NCBI RefSeq assembly: GCF_029255285.1
Contig: NZ_JAPUVI010000048.1
Span: 1 to 53,806, forward strand
Direction of reading: 5' to 3'
Origin: Accumulibacter sp.
GTDB lineage: Bacteria; Pseudomonadota; Gammaproteobacteria; Burkholderiales; Rhodocyclaceae
Length of the DNA: 53,806 bases
Positions 31,197 to 39,307 of the stretch are shown piece by piece. The translations under genes were made by a program, and so were the position numbers. The notes beneath the pieces are model-generated. The model made no database searches, had not been told where the DNA came from, and was given only the letters and a program-made list of their open reading frames with translations. Numbering within the stretch: the stretch's first letter is position 1; each line of letters begins with the position of its first letter.

Positions 31197-33275
31197 CTAG
31201 GCCTTCGCCACCTCGACCAGGCAATCGTAGAACGTTGCACCGCCGCCCATGTCGGTCAGCGCCTGGCTGGTGACTTCGTTGCAGTTGCGGCCGTCGGGCG
31301 ACCGCTTGCGCCACCAGATCGACGTCGCCATCGCGACTCCGGAGCGCACGCGGTCGGTGACCACGACGCGGGCGCGAAACTCGCCGCGCCGGTTGAAGAC
31401 GCGTACCGGGCTGCCGTTGGCGATGCCGCGTGCGGCGGCGTCGGCGGGGTGCAGGTGTATCTCCGGCGACTCTTCCTGTGCCAGAAAGCGCGCCGAGTTG
31501 GCGAAGCTGGTGTTCAGGAAGTTGCGCGCCGGCGGCGTGATCAGGGCCAGCGGAAAGTCGGCCGCCAGCGCGCTGTGCTGCCATTCGCGAGGCGCGATGA
31601 AGTCGGGCAGCGGATCGAGACCCTGGCTCGCCAGCCATTCGCTGTAGAACTCGCATTTGCCGGAAGGCGTCGGGAAGCCGCCGGCGGCAAAAGGCGCGCT
31701 GCCGCGTGGCAAGGCCAGGCGGGCGTGGCCATCGGCTTTGAGCTTCTCCCACGACAGGCCGGCCAGGCGGGGATCGCTCCAGTCGAAGGCCTGGCGGCAC
31801 AGATCGTCGTCGCTGTCGGCGAAGCAGGCGTCGTCGAAACCCAGGCGTCGGGCCAGGCGGCGGAACAGCTCGGTGTTCGGCAGAGCCTCGCCGAGCGGCG
31901 CGATCGCCGGCCGATTCACTTGCAGGTACAGGTGGCCGTAGGACTTGTGGATGTCGAGCTGCTCCATGTGGCTGGTCGCCGGCAGAAGGATGTCGGCGTA
32001 GTCGGCGGTATCGGTCTGGAAGAGATCGTGCACGACGGTGAACAGATCGGGGCGGGCGAAGCCGCGTACCACCTCGGCGGCTTGCGGGGCGACCGCCACC
32101 GGGTTGCTGTTGTAGACGAAGAGCGCTCGGATCGGTGGTCGGGCGTGTAGCAGATCGTTGCCGATGGTGCTCATGTTGATCGTTCGTGGCGGCGGACTGG
32201 GCATCAGGTCGGGGCGCTCGAGCGCCGCGCTGGCCACCGGATAGTGGCCGGAAGTCGACAGCAGAACGCCGCCCGCCGGCTGCCGCCAGGCGCCGGTCAG
32301 CGCCGGCAGGCAGGCCACGGCACGCAAGGCCATGCCGCCGCCGGCGGTGCGGTTGATGCCGTAGTTCGTGCGGATCGCCGCCGGCGCGAGCGTCGCGTAG
32401 TCGTGCGCCAGTTGCTCGACCGTCGCTTCGTCGAGGCCGCAGATCGCCGCCACGCGCGCCGGCGCGTACGACCGGACGCGTTCGGCGAGCGCGTCGAAGC
32501 CCAGCGTGTAGCGCGCGATGTAGTCGCGATCGATCAACTCGTCGCGGATCAGCACGTGCATCAGGCCGAGCGCCAGCGCGCTGTCGGTACCTGGCAGCAA
32601 CGCGATGTGCTGATGGCACTTGTCGGCCGTCGCCGTGCGGTACGGGTCGATGGCGATCAGCCGGGCGCCACGCCTCTTGGCTTCCTGCGCCAGGCGCCAG
32701 AAGTGGAGATTGGAGACCACGCTGTTGGTCCCCCAGAGAATGAGCAGCCGCGCATCGACGACGTTCTCGGGGTCGAAGCCGACGCTGGCGCCGATCGTCG
32801 CCCGGTAGCCCATCGCCCCGGCGCTGGCGCAGATCGTCCGGTCGAGCTGCGCGGCGCCGAGGCGGTGGAAGAAGCGGCGATCCATCGAACCGTAGCCGAG
32901 CATTCCCGAGTTGCCGGCGTAGCTGTAGGGAACGATTGCCTCGGCGCCGTGCTCGGCGGCGATGCGCTGGAAGCGCTCGGCGATCGCCGTCAGCGCTTCG
33001 TCCCAGGTGATCCGTTCGAAGCGGGCGCCAGGTCCCTTGGCGCCGATGCGACGCTGCGGGTAAAGCAGCCGGTCGGGGTGATGGATGCGCTCGGGGTAGA
33101 AAGCGACCTTGGTACATAGCACGCCAGCGGTCGGCGCATGATCGGCGGCGCCGGCCACCTTGATCACGCGGCCGGCGCTGACGGTCACTTCGAGCGCGCA
33201 GGTGTCCGGGCAATCGTGCGGGCAGGCGCCGTGAACGGTCCGGTCGGCGGCGGGCAGCGGTGCGGTCTCGGTCAT
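31197..33275 (-). CDS. Molybdopterin-dependent oxidoreductase (DMSO reductase family)
   Basis: Protein of 692 residues. The N-terminus ACPHDCPDTCALEV plus a later GVLCTK supplies four Cys for a [4Fe-4S] cluster (C-x3-C-x3-C-x~26-C). The catalytic domain has NSVVSNLHFWRLAQEAKRRGARLIAIDPYRTATAD and FVYNSNPVAVAP; the C-terminal ADAAARGIANGSPVRVFNRRGEF is the molybdopterin-dinucleotide-binding domain. No Tat signal is seen, so it is probably cytoplasmic. No partner subunit is encoded nearby and the substrate is unknown. A GAGGA ribosome site precedes ATG 33275. Confidence 0.9.
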   Translation of the reverse strand: MTETAPLPAADRTVHGACPHDCPDTCALEVTVSAGRVIKVAGAADHAPTAGVLCTKVAFYPERIHHPDRLLYPQRRIGAKGPGARFERITWDEALTAIAERFQRIAAEHGAEAIVPYSYAGNSGMLGYGSMDRRFFHRLGAAQLDRTICASAGAMGYRATIGASVGFDPENVVDARLLILWGTNSVVSNLHFWRLAQEAKRRGARLIAIDPYRTATADKCHQHIALLPGTDSALALGLMHVLIRDELIDRDYIARYTLGFDALAERVRSYAPARVAAICGLDEATVEQLAHDYATLAPAAIRTNYGINRTAGGGMALRAVACLPALTGAWRQPAGGVLLSTSGHYPVASAALERPDLMPSPPPRTINMSTIGNDLLHARPPIRALFVYNSNPVAVAPQAAEVVRGFARPDLFTVVHDLFQTDTADYADILLPATSHMEQLDIHKSYGHLYLQVNRPAIAPLGEALPNTELFRRLARRLGFDDACFADSDDDLCRQAFDWSDPRLAGLSWEKLKADGHARLALPRGSAPFAAGGFPTPSGKCEFYSEWLASQGLDPLPDFIAPREWQHSALAADFPLALITPPARNFLNTSFANSARFLAQEESPEIHLHPADAAARGIANGSPVRVFNRRGEFRARVVVTDRVRSGVAMATSIWWRKRSPDGRNCNEVTSQALTDMGGGATFYDCLVEVAKA

Positions 33276-33443
33276 CGGGCATCCTCGGTTGGGTTTGGAC
33301 GGTGAGAAGATAGCAGTTCCGCTGCCTTTGCGGCGCTGCGGCTTCCCGTTTGCTTCCGGCTCGCCGTCGTCGCCGGCGCTACCGCATCGCCCGGCACCCA
33401 AAACGGCGCTCAATCCTCTCCCGCCGCATTCGCTATTCCCGGT

Positions 33444-34169
33444 TCAACTGTCCAGGGTGAATTGCAACGGTACGAGCACGGAGGCCTCGACGGCTTCCGT
33501 TCCCTGCCTGGCCGGGACGAATCGCCAGCGCTGCACCGCCGCACGGGCGGCTTGATCCAGACGCGGAAAACCGCTCGACTGCTTGACATCCACCTCTGCC
33601 GGCCAGCCCTGCGCGCTCACCCTGACGCGCAGAAGCACCCGCCCCTCCTCGCCCAGGCGGCGCGACGCGATCGGATAGACCGGCTGGGGATTGTGCAGGT
33701 AATCGGCGTCGAAGCGTGCCGCGCTGCCCGGCCCCGGCGTCGGCGCCGCAGGCAGCGGTTCGGCCGGCCCGCGGGAGGGTTGGGGTGGAACGGCCGATGA
33801 ATGCGCCGTGGCCGCCGTCGCCGTCTCCCGGAGCGGCGGCGCCGCCGCCTTGGCCGGCCGGCCGGCCAAGGCGGCAGGCTTTGACCGTACAGTCACGTTC
33901 GGCGGCTCACGCCGGCTGGTTTGCGCGAACTTCCCGGGCCGCGGCGCCGGTTCTCGCACGTCGACCGTCAGCGCCGGAGGAAACGCCGGTGTGGGTGGTC
34001 GAACGACCACCCCGAACGCCAGCCGGAGAGCTAGGACGTGGAGTGCGACGGAGAGCAGCAGGAAGGGAATCGTCCGCCGGAGTGACGGTCGGGGCTTCTC
34101 CGGCAAGGCGGGCAAGCCGCCTGCCGCGGCGCTCAGGTCGGTTTCGGAGAGCACGGCCGGTGTCGCCAA
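33444..34169 (-). CDS. TonB-family energy-transducing protein
   Basis: Protein of about 241 residues: one N-terminal membrane helix (RTIPFLLLSVALHVLALRLAFGVVV), a Pro/Ala-rich periplasmic linker, and a C-terminal TonB domain with YPIASRRLGEEGRVLLRVRVSAQGWPAEVDVKQSSGFPRLDQAARAAVQRWRF. It transmits proton-motive energy to outer-membrane receptors such as the copper receptor at 51349. No exbB or exbD is adjacent. The TTG start at 34169 is doubtful; GTG 34154 is an alternative. A TAGAAT box lies just upstream. Confidence 0.9.
   Translation of the reverse strand: MATPAVLSETDLSAAAGGLPALPEKPRPSLRRTIPFLLLSVALHVLALRLAFGVVVRPPTPAFPPALTVDVREPAPRPGKFAQTSRREPPNVTVRSKPAALAGRPAKAAAPPLRETATAATAHSSAVPPQPSRGPAEPLPAAPTPGPGSAARFDADYLHNPQPVYPIASRRLGEEGRVLLRVRVSAQGWPAEVDVKQSSGFPRLDQAARAAVQRWRFVPARQGTEAVEASVLVPLQFTLDS
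33844..33875. repeat. Perfect 32-bp palindrome inside the tonB-like gene
   Basis: The 32 bases from gccgcctt to aaggcggc read identically on both strands, with no loop. They encode ALAGRPAK-like residues in the linker of the TonB protein. A palindrome this long in coding sequence is unusual, though the region is GC-rich and the linker is tolerant. Confidence 0.85.
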
Positions 34170-34452
34170 AAGAACACGATTCTAGGCTTTCCAACACGCC
34201 TTCAGGTGCGGCATTTCGTCTCATGCCACAGGTTGGCCAGGCACAACTCGAAGGTTCGCTGACGGTGCCGGCCGATGTAGCGCCTGGGTCGTCTGCCGAT
34301 CGGTCGGAACGTCTCCCGTCCACGCGCGGCTCTGCGCCAGCTTGCGCACCCGGTCTACCTGCCTCGCGCCGCCGGATTCGGCGAGTATCTCCTTGATCTG
34401 GCGGCGGATCGTTTCCTGGTCCACGCCACGCCGCGCAGCGGATCGACCGTTT
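34170..34452. other. Intergenic stretch upstream of the tonB-like gene
   Basis: A minus-strand frame (34221-34424, starting MDQETIRRQIKEILAESGG) has a plausible first half but no recognised family and no clear ribosome site. Otherwise only the putative tonB promoter (TAGAAT on the minus strand near 34180) is seen. Confidence 0.4.
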
Positions 34453-34853
34453 CTACCAGGTGCCGACGTTGGGCAACTCCACCCAGGGTGCCTGCGGGGG
34501 CAACGGTGCTCCGGTTTGCCGCAATTCGATGGAGATATTGTCCGGCGAGTGGTCGAAGGACATGCGGCCGTCGCGCGGCGGCCGGGCGATGGTCAGCCGC
34601 GGGCTCGCCGGCGTTCGCGGGCGGTGCAGATGTCGTCGACCTGACAGGCGATGTGGCCGAAATTGCGCCCGCCGGTGCAGGTCTCCGGGTTCCAGTTGTG
34701 GGTCAGCTCGATCTCGGCCGCTTCGTTGCCGGGCGCGGACAGGAAGGTCAGCGTGAAGCGGCCGGCGGGGTTCTCGCAGGTCCGGCGCAGTTCCAGGCCC
34801 AGAGCGTTGCAGCAAAAGGCGAGCGAAGCCGGCGGGTCAGTGACGCGAACCAT
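34453..34853 (-). pseudogene. Frameshifted lactoylglutathione lyase (GloA-like)
   Basis: Two frames together make a nearly full glyoxalase I. The first reads [24 protein letters not shown] to [15 protein letters not shown] and stops at ARERRRARG. The second picks up at [27 protein letters not shown] and ends [11 protein letters not shown]. One indel near 34605-34620 explains this. The usual HYLHTMVRV start also lacks an in-frame Met upstream, and the Tyr of AFYCD is Cys here. The intact enzyme isomerises the methylglyoxal-glutathione adduct. It is the last gene of the electrophile operon. Confidence 0.85.
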
Positions 34854-34924
34854 GGTGTGCAGGTAGTGCTGGCATTTTCTCGGTTTCGCTGCGACGGCGG
34901 GCGGGCACCGCCGCAGCGCGGGGG

Positions 34925-36028
34925 TCATCGACGGGCGTTGCCGCCGGTGCCGGTCCACACGCGCATGATGCGGTAGGGGGGTTGGCCGAGATCGTCGCCG
35001 CCGGTGAAGGCGCTGGTCTTGTGCAACTGGTTGACCGAGACATATAGCCAGGATTCCGGGCCGAACTGGGCATTGTCCGGCCACGACAGGCGGGCATCGC
35101 GGACCAGCGGCTTGAGGCGGCCCCGGCGGTCGAGGCGGTCGATGCCGTTGGCGTTGAGGTTGGTGAAGAAGTGGTTGCCGGCATCGTCGGTCGCCACGCC
35201 GTCGGACACCGGCTTCCTGCCGACGCTGCGGATCGCCGCGGCGATGGACCGGTCATCGGCGCCGTCGCGGAAGAGGTGGGTCGGCACGCCATACCACTTG
35301 AGGCCGTTCATGGCACCGAAGTAGAGCGTCTCGCCGTCCTTCGACAGCGTCAGCGGGTTCACGCCGATGCTGGCCGGCTTGCCGCCGAACAACGTTGGCT
35401 TGCCATCGACCTTCATGACGGCCTTGGGGTCGGCCAGCAGGGTCGGCGAGGCCGAGAAGCGGCGCGCTTCGCCGGTCTTGATGTTGAGGGCGATCAGGGC
35501 CGGTGGGGCGATGTCGGCGAGGTAGCCCCAGCCGCGTTCGCTGTCGACCGCCAGGTCCTGCACGAAGGCGCCCTTCGGGGCGACGTCGGCGGGCAGGGTG
35601 AACTTGTGCGCCAGCTTGCCGCTCGCGATGTCGAAAGCCCAGACGCGGGTCTTGCCGAGGTTCAGGCCCATGTCGACGATCCACAGGCGGTTGGCCTTGT
35701 CCTGCGCGATGCCGAGCGGCGTGTCGATGCGATCGTCGCCCTTGTTGTCGGCCGCGCTCTGATAGCTGGCATCCGGCCAGGGGCGGTAGGCGTCCGGCCC
35801 GGTGACTTCCATCAGCTGCACGCCCGAGGGTTTGTCGAGCGGATGCACGGTGGCAAAGACGCGGCCGGCGTTGGTGGCGGTGACGTTGCCGGGGCGGATG
35901 GGCAGTCGGGCCACCTCCTCGAGGGTGCCGACCGGCGGGGCGGCGGCGGCCAGCTGGGCAAGGCCGAGCAGGGCTGCGGCAACGAGGGTGTACGGTGTGC
36001 GCCGGGCGTGGTGGAGCGTGTGGGGCAT
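34925..36028 (-). CDS. Secreted major royal jelly / Yellow-family beta-propeller
   Basis: Protein of 367 residues with a signal peptide (about 1-30, ALLGLAQLAAA) and a propeller with MRJP-type blocks: LGIAQDKANRLWIVDMGLNLGKTRVWAFDIASGKL, FVQDLAVDSERGWGYLADI and DGVATDDAGNHFFTNLNANGIDRLD. It is a periplasmic protein; bacterial members have no assigned reaction, though related propellers are lactonases or bind quinone-like small molecules. It lies 33 bp downstream of the cytochrome b gene in the same operon. Confidence 0.85.
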   Translation of the reverse strand: MPHTLHHARRTPYTLVAAALLGLAQLAAAAPPVGTLEEVARLPIRPGNVTATNAGRVFATVHPLDKPSGVQLMEVTGPDAYRPWPDASYQSAADNKGDDRIDTPLGIAQDKANRLWIVDMGLNLGKTRVWAFDIASGKLAHKFTLPADVAPKGAFVQDLAVDSERGWGYLADIAPPALIALNIKTGEARRFSASPTLLADPKAVMKVDGKPTLFGGKPASIGVNPLTLSKDGETLYFGAMNGLKWYGVPTHLFRDGADDRSIAAAIRSVGRKPVSDGVATDDAGNHFFTNLNANGIDRLDRRGRLKPLVRDARLSWPDNAQFGPESWLYVSVNQLHKTSAFTGGDDLGQPPYRIMRVWTGTGGNARR

Positions 36029-36061
36029 GGTGGTTTTCCTTTTCTTGTAAGGATGATGGAG

Positions 36062-36751
36062 CTACCAGTCCATGGTCGGGCTGGTGGCAGGGGTGACAGG
36101 CGCCGGCAGCCAGGTGCCGCTGGCAGCATAGACGACGAGCAGCGCCAGCGCGAGGGAGAAAGCCAGGGTATGGCGGCTGCCGCCGCAGGTCGGCTGGGCG
36201 CCCTGGCCTTCGTGCCAGCCGGTGATCATGGGGCGGATGAGGTTCTGGCGCTTGATGCGGGCATGGAAGGCAATCGCCGCGACCTGCCGTGCGACCAGCA
36301 GGTAGAGGACATTGACGGCCGTGCGGTGCCAGCCCGTGGCGGCATCGTTCGTCGCCTTGTCGATCAGCGCGTAGAACGGCCCGTTGAAGGCGATGTCGTC
36401 GTTGGCCAACAGGCCCCTGCTTGCCTGGAAGGCGACGGTGCCGAGCAGGGCGAGTACCGAGAGGGCGGCCAGCGGGTTGTGGCCGATACCGCGCCATGCA
36501 CCGCGCAGATAGGCAGCGACCTTGCCCGGCGTCGGCCAGAAAGACGAAAAGCGGGCATGGGTCGGGCCGGCGAAACCCCATACGAGCCGAAAAGCCGGCC
36601 GCCCGACCGCCACCAGCCCCAGGCGTTGGTGCCAGATCATCCAGTTGCCGCCGGTCAGGCCGCTGGCTATGGCGCTCAGGACGGCGGCGGCGAGGCTCCA
36701 GTGGAAGATGCGGATGGGAAGCTCCCACAGGCGAATACGGGCGGCGGTCAT
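36062..36751 (-). CDS. Cytochrome b561-type membrane protein
   Basis: Four-helix di-haem cytochrome of 229 residues. It opens RLWELPIRIFHWSLAAAVLSAI, whose His is a haem ligand, continues through IWHQRLGLVAVGRPAFRLVWGF (second ligand), and ends with GWHRTAVNVLYLLVARQVAAIAFHARI and ITGWHEG. It would pass quinol electrons to the periplasmic cytochrome c' encoded 15 bp upstream or the reverse. The function in this operon is inferred. Confidence 0.88.
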   Translation of the reverse strand: MTAARIRLWELPIRIFHWSLAAAVLSAIASGLTGGNWMIWHQRLGLVAVGRPAFRLVWGFAGPTHARFSSFWPTPGKVAAYLRGAWRGIGHNPLAALSVLALLGTVAFQASRGLLANDDIAFNGPFYALIDKATNDAATGWHRTAVNVLYLLVARQVAAIAFHARIKRQNLIRPMITGWHEGQGAQPTCGGSRHTLAFSLALALLVVYAASGTWLPAPVTPATSPTMDW

Positions 36752-36766
36752 GGCGGGCCTCGGCGT

Positions 36767-37246
36767 TCAGTCCTTGCGGAACGCGTCGTGGCAGCCCTTG
36801 CCGGCCTTGCCCATGTCGTCGAAAGCGACCCTGACCTGTGCCTGATTACTGCTCGCGGCAGCCGTCGCCAGCTTGCTGCCGGCGGTCCGGCAGGCGCCGG
36901 CCACTTCCTTGACCTTGTCCGGCTGGGTGAAGAATTCCGGCTTCAGGCGCGTCTTCTCGCTTCCGATGTCCTTTTCGGTGCCTGGCAGGTAGAGCGCCCC
37001 CATGCCGGAATTGACGGTGCTGTTGATCACCGTGGCAGCGGCCAGTACCTGATCCTTGTTGTAGGGCAGGCTGCCGTCGAGCATGGCCTTGATCTTCAGC
37101 ATGTTTCTGTTGGCGAAGGCATAGCCTGCCTTGCGGTAGCGGGTGGCTTCCTCCGGCTTCAGTTGCGGGAGTTGCTGCGCCAGGACGCTGCCAGAAACGG
37201 CCAGCAGGATGCTCACGGCCAGGCCTTGCTTGAATCGATGAAGCAT
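36767..37246 (-). CDS. Class II cytochrome c' with degenerate haem motif
   Basis: Secreted four-helix cytochrome of 159 residues: signal peptide (about 1-23), long helical body, and a C-terminal haem-binding site. The expected CKGCH is GKGCH: residue 149 is Gly (codon GGC at 36800-36802 on the minus strand) where TGC would give Cys, while Cys152 and His153 are kept. A single base change explains this. Haem may be attached by one thioether bond or not at all. Family members bind NO or act in electron transfer. Confidence 0.85.
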   Translation of the reverse strand: MLHRFKQGLAVSILLAVSGSVLAQQLPQLKPEEATRYRKAGYAFANRNMLKIKAMLDGSLPYNKDQVLAAATVINSTVNSGMGALYLPGTEKDIGSEKTRLKPEFFTQPDKVKEVAGACRTAGSKLATAAASSNQAQVRVAFDDMGKAGKGCHDAFRKD

Positions 37247-37272
37247 GTTTTTCTCCGTGGGCTTGGGGGGAA

Positions 37273-37926
37273 TCAGATTTGTGTGATAACGCTTTCCTCC
37301 TGCAGGCGGGATTTCGGCAGCCGGGCGTTGAAGTCTTCGCTGCTCCGGTAGCCGAGGCAGGCGATGACGACGCTGCTCAGCCCTTGGCCGCGCAGGCCGA
37401 GTTCCTCATCGAGGGTTTTGGCGTCGAAGCCTTCGATCGGCGTTGCGTCGATTTGCAGCGCGGCCGCCCCCAGCAGCAGGGTGCCGAGCGACAGGTAGAC
37501 CTGCTTCTCCATCCAGTGCTGGACATCCTTGTTGTCGTAGAGATGCAGGTTGACGTAGAAGCTGCGGGTGGTGTGCTGGCCGGTCCGGGCGTCTGGTGTG
37601 GCAAAGCGGCCATCTTTATCTTCCTGCGCCAGCAGGTTCTGCAGGTGCGCTTCATCGATGCCTTGACGGGCGCAGAAGACGACGACGTGCGAGGCGTTCT
37701 TGATCTTCGCTTCGTTGTAAGCGTAAGCCGGTTGCGTCGCCTTGGCGATGCGGGACTTGCCTTTGTCGGTGCTGGCGATCACGAAGTGCCAGGGCTGCGA
37801 ATTCACCGATGACGGCGCGTAGCGCAACAGGGTCTGCAGGTGAGCAAACTGCTCGGCCGGGATTTTCCGGGTCGGGTCATAGGCCTTGGTGGTGTAGCGG
37901 GCCTTGACGATCTGGCTGAGATTCAT
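37273..37926 (-). CDS. Oxygen-insensitive NAD(P)H nitroreductase (NfsB-like)
   Basis: FMN-dependent homodimeric enzyme of 217 residues. RYTTKAYDP, LRYAPSSVNSQPWHF (FMN contacts) and TPIEGFDAKTLDEELGL follow the NfsB pattern. It reduces nitroaromatics and quinones by two-electron steps. It is within the electrophile operon, 34 bp after the MDR gene. Confidence 0.92.
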   Translation of the reverse strand: MNLSQIVKARYTTKAYDPTRKIPAEQFAHLQTLLRYAPSSVNSQPWHFVIASTDKGKSRIAKATQPAYAYNEAKIKNASHVVVFCARQGIDEAHLQNLLAQEDKDGRFATPDARTGQHTTRSFYVNLHLYDNKDVQHWMEKQVYLSLGTLLLGAAALQIDATPIEGFDAKTLDEELGLRGQGLSSVVIACLGYRSSEDFNARLPKSRLQEESVITQI

Positions 37927-37960
37927 GAAATTGTTTCCGTGGTGAGTCGGTAAATGGATG

Positions 37961-38977
37961 TCAAAATCCTTCGAGAACGATCTTGCCGCGGGCTTTGCCG
38001 CTTTCCAGCAGGGCGTGGGCGCGCTTCAGGTTGGTCGCGCTGACGGTACCGAAGCGCTCGCCGACGGTCGTCCGGATGACGCCCTCGTCGACCAGGGCCG
38101 CCACCTCGTCGAGCAGGCGGTGCTGGGCGATCATGTCGTCGGTCTGGAACAGCGAACGGGTGAACATCAGCTCCCAGTGCAGCGAGATGCTCTTGCCCTT
38201 GAGCTTTATGATGTCGAGCGGGGCCACCGGGTCGTCGATCAGGGCGAATCGGCCTTGCGGCGCGATGACCTCGGCGATCTGCGCGAAATGCCCCTCGCTG
38301 TCGTTGAGGCTGGCTACCAGGGTGACGTTCTTCAGGCCGATGCCTTGCAGTTCCTCGGCAAACGGGCGGCTGTGGTTGATGACGTGATGGGCGCCCAGTT
38401 CGCGCACCCAGGCCTGGGTTTCCGGCCGGGAGGCGGTGCCGATGACGGTCAGCGGCGTCAGGCGGCTGGCCAGCTGAGTCAGGATGGAGCCAACACCGCC
38501 GGCTGCGCCGACGATGAGCAGCGACGCGCCGGTCGGGCGCTTGCCGGGGGCGACGCCCAGGCGGTCGAAGAGCAGTTCCCAGGCGGTGATGGCGGTCAGC
38601 GGCAGCGCGGCGGCTTCGGCAAAGCCCAGCCGGGCCGGCATGTGGCCGACGATGCGCTCGTCGACCAGCTGCAGCTCGGCATTGCTGCCCGGGCGCGTGA
38701 TGTCGCCGGCGTACCAGACGCGGTCGCCCGGCTTGAACAGCGTGACCTCGGGGCCGACGGCGCGGACGATCCCGGCGGCGTCCCAGCCCAGCACGCCCCA
38801 CTGGCCGGCAGCGGGCTGGCGGCCCTGGCGTATCTTGTAGTCGACAGGATTGACGGAAATTCCCTTGACTTCGACGAGCAGGTCGCGGCCGATGGCGACG
38901 GGGTCCGGCAGTTCGATGTCCTGCAAGGCGGCGGGATCGTCGATGGGGAGGTTCTTCTGGTAGGCAACGGCTTTCAT
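37961..38977 (-). CDS. Zinc-independent MDR / quinone reductase-like dehydrogenase
   Basis: Medium-chain dehydrogenase of 338 residues. SVNPVDYKIRQG is typical of the zinc-binding alcohol dehydrogenase/quinone oxidoreductase subgroup, LGWDAAGIVRAVGPEV starts the substrate domain, and LLIVGAAGGVGSILTQLA is the NADPH Rossmann loop. No structural zinc Cys cluster is present. It probably reduces enones or quinones with NADPH. Spacing to neighbours is 21 and 34 bp. Confidence 0.88.
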   Translation of the reverse strand: MKAVAYQKNLPIDDPAALQDIELPDPVAIGRDLLVEVKGISVNPVDYKIRQGRQPAAGQWGVLGWDAAGIVRAVGPEVTLFKPGDRVWYAGDITRPGSNAELQLVDERIVGHMPARLGFAEAAALPLTAITAWELLFDRLGVAPGKRPTGASLLIVGAAGGVGSILTQLASRLTPLTVIGTASRPETQAWVRELGAHHVINHSRPFAEELQGIGLKNVTLVASLNDSEGHFAQIAEVIAPQGRFALIDDPVAPLDIIKLKGKSISLHWELMFTRSLFQTDDMIAQHRLLDEVAALVDEGVIRTTVGERFGTVSATNLKRAHALLESGKARGKIVLEGF

Positions 38978-38998
38978 GGATATTCCTTGGGTGTGGGG

Positions 38999-39286
38999 TC
39001 AGGCAATGTGGTTCAGGCGCTGGATGTCGATGCCGGCGGTCTTGTCGCCGATGATCGCTTTCAGCTGCGCCATGTGGGGCGTGGCGACATGGGCGTCGAG
39101 CGCGGCATCGTCGGTCCAGCGTTCGATCATGACCATGCGGTTCGGGTCGGCCTGGTCGACGTGCAGGTCGTATTGCCGGCAGCCGGCCTCGGCACGGGTG
39201 GGAGTCAGCATGGCGCTCAGGGCCTGGCGGACGGTTTCCCGGTGTTCGGGGTGGGCGACGATGCTTGCGATGATGCTCAGTGACAT
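38999..39286 (-). CDS. ABM-domain monooxygenase (putative quinol monooxygenase)
   Basis: Small protein of 95 residues of the antibiotic biosynthesis monooxygenase superfamily, similar to YgiN/ActVA-Orf6. Diagnostic stretches are TRAEAGCRQYDLHVDQADPNRMVMIERWTDDAALDAHVATPHM. Such proteins act as dimers on quinols or polycyclic phenols without cofactors. It lies between the Old Yellow Enzyme and MDR genes. Confidence 0.88.
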   Translation of the reverse strand: MSLSIIASIVAHPEHRETVRQALSAMLTPTRAEAGCRQYDLHVDQADPNRMVMIERWTDDAALDAHVATPHMAQLKAIIGDKTAGIDIQRLNHIA

Positions 39287-39307
39287 GGCTGTTTTCCTTT
39301 TGGGGTC

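Noticed and set aside
34221-34424. 67-residue minus-strand frame before the tonB-like gene
   Set aside because: The first half looks protein-like but there is no homology, ribosome site or operon linkage; kept only as a note on the intergenic stretch.
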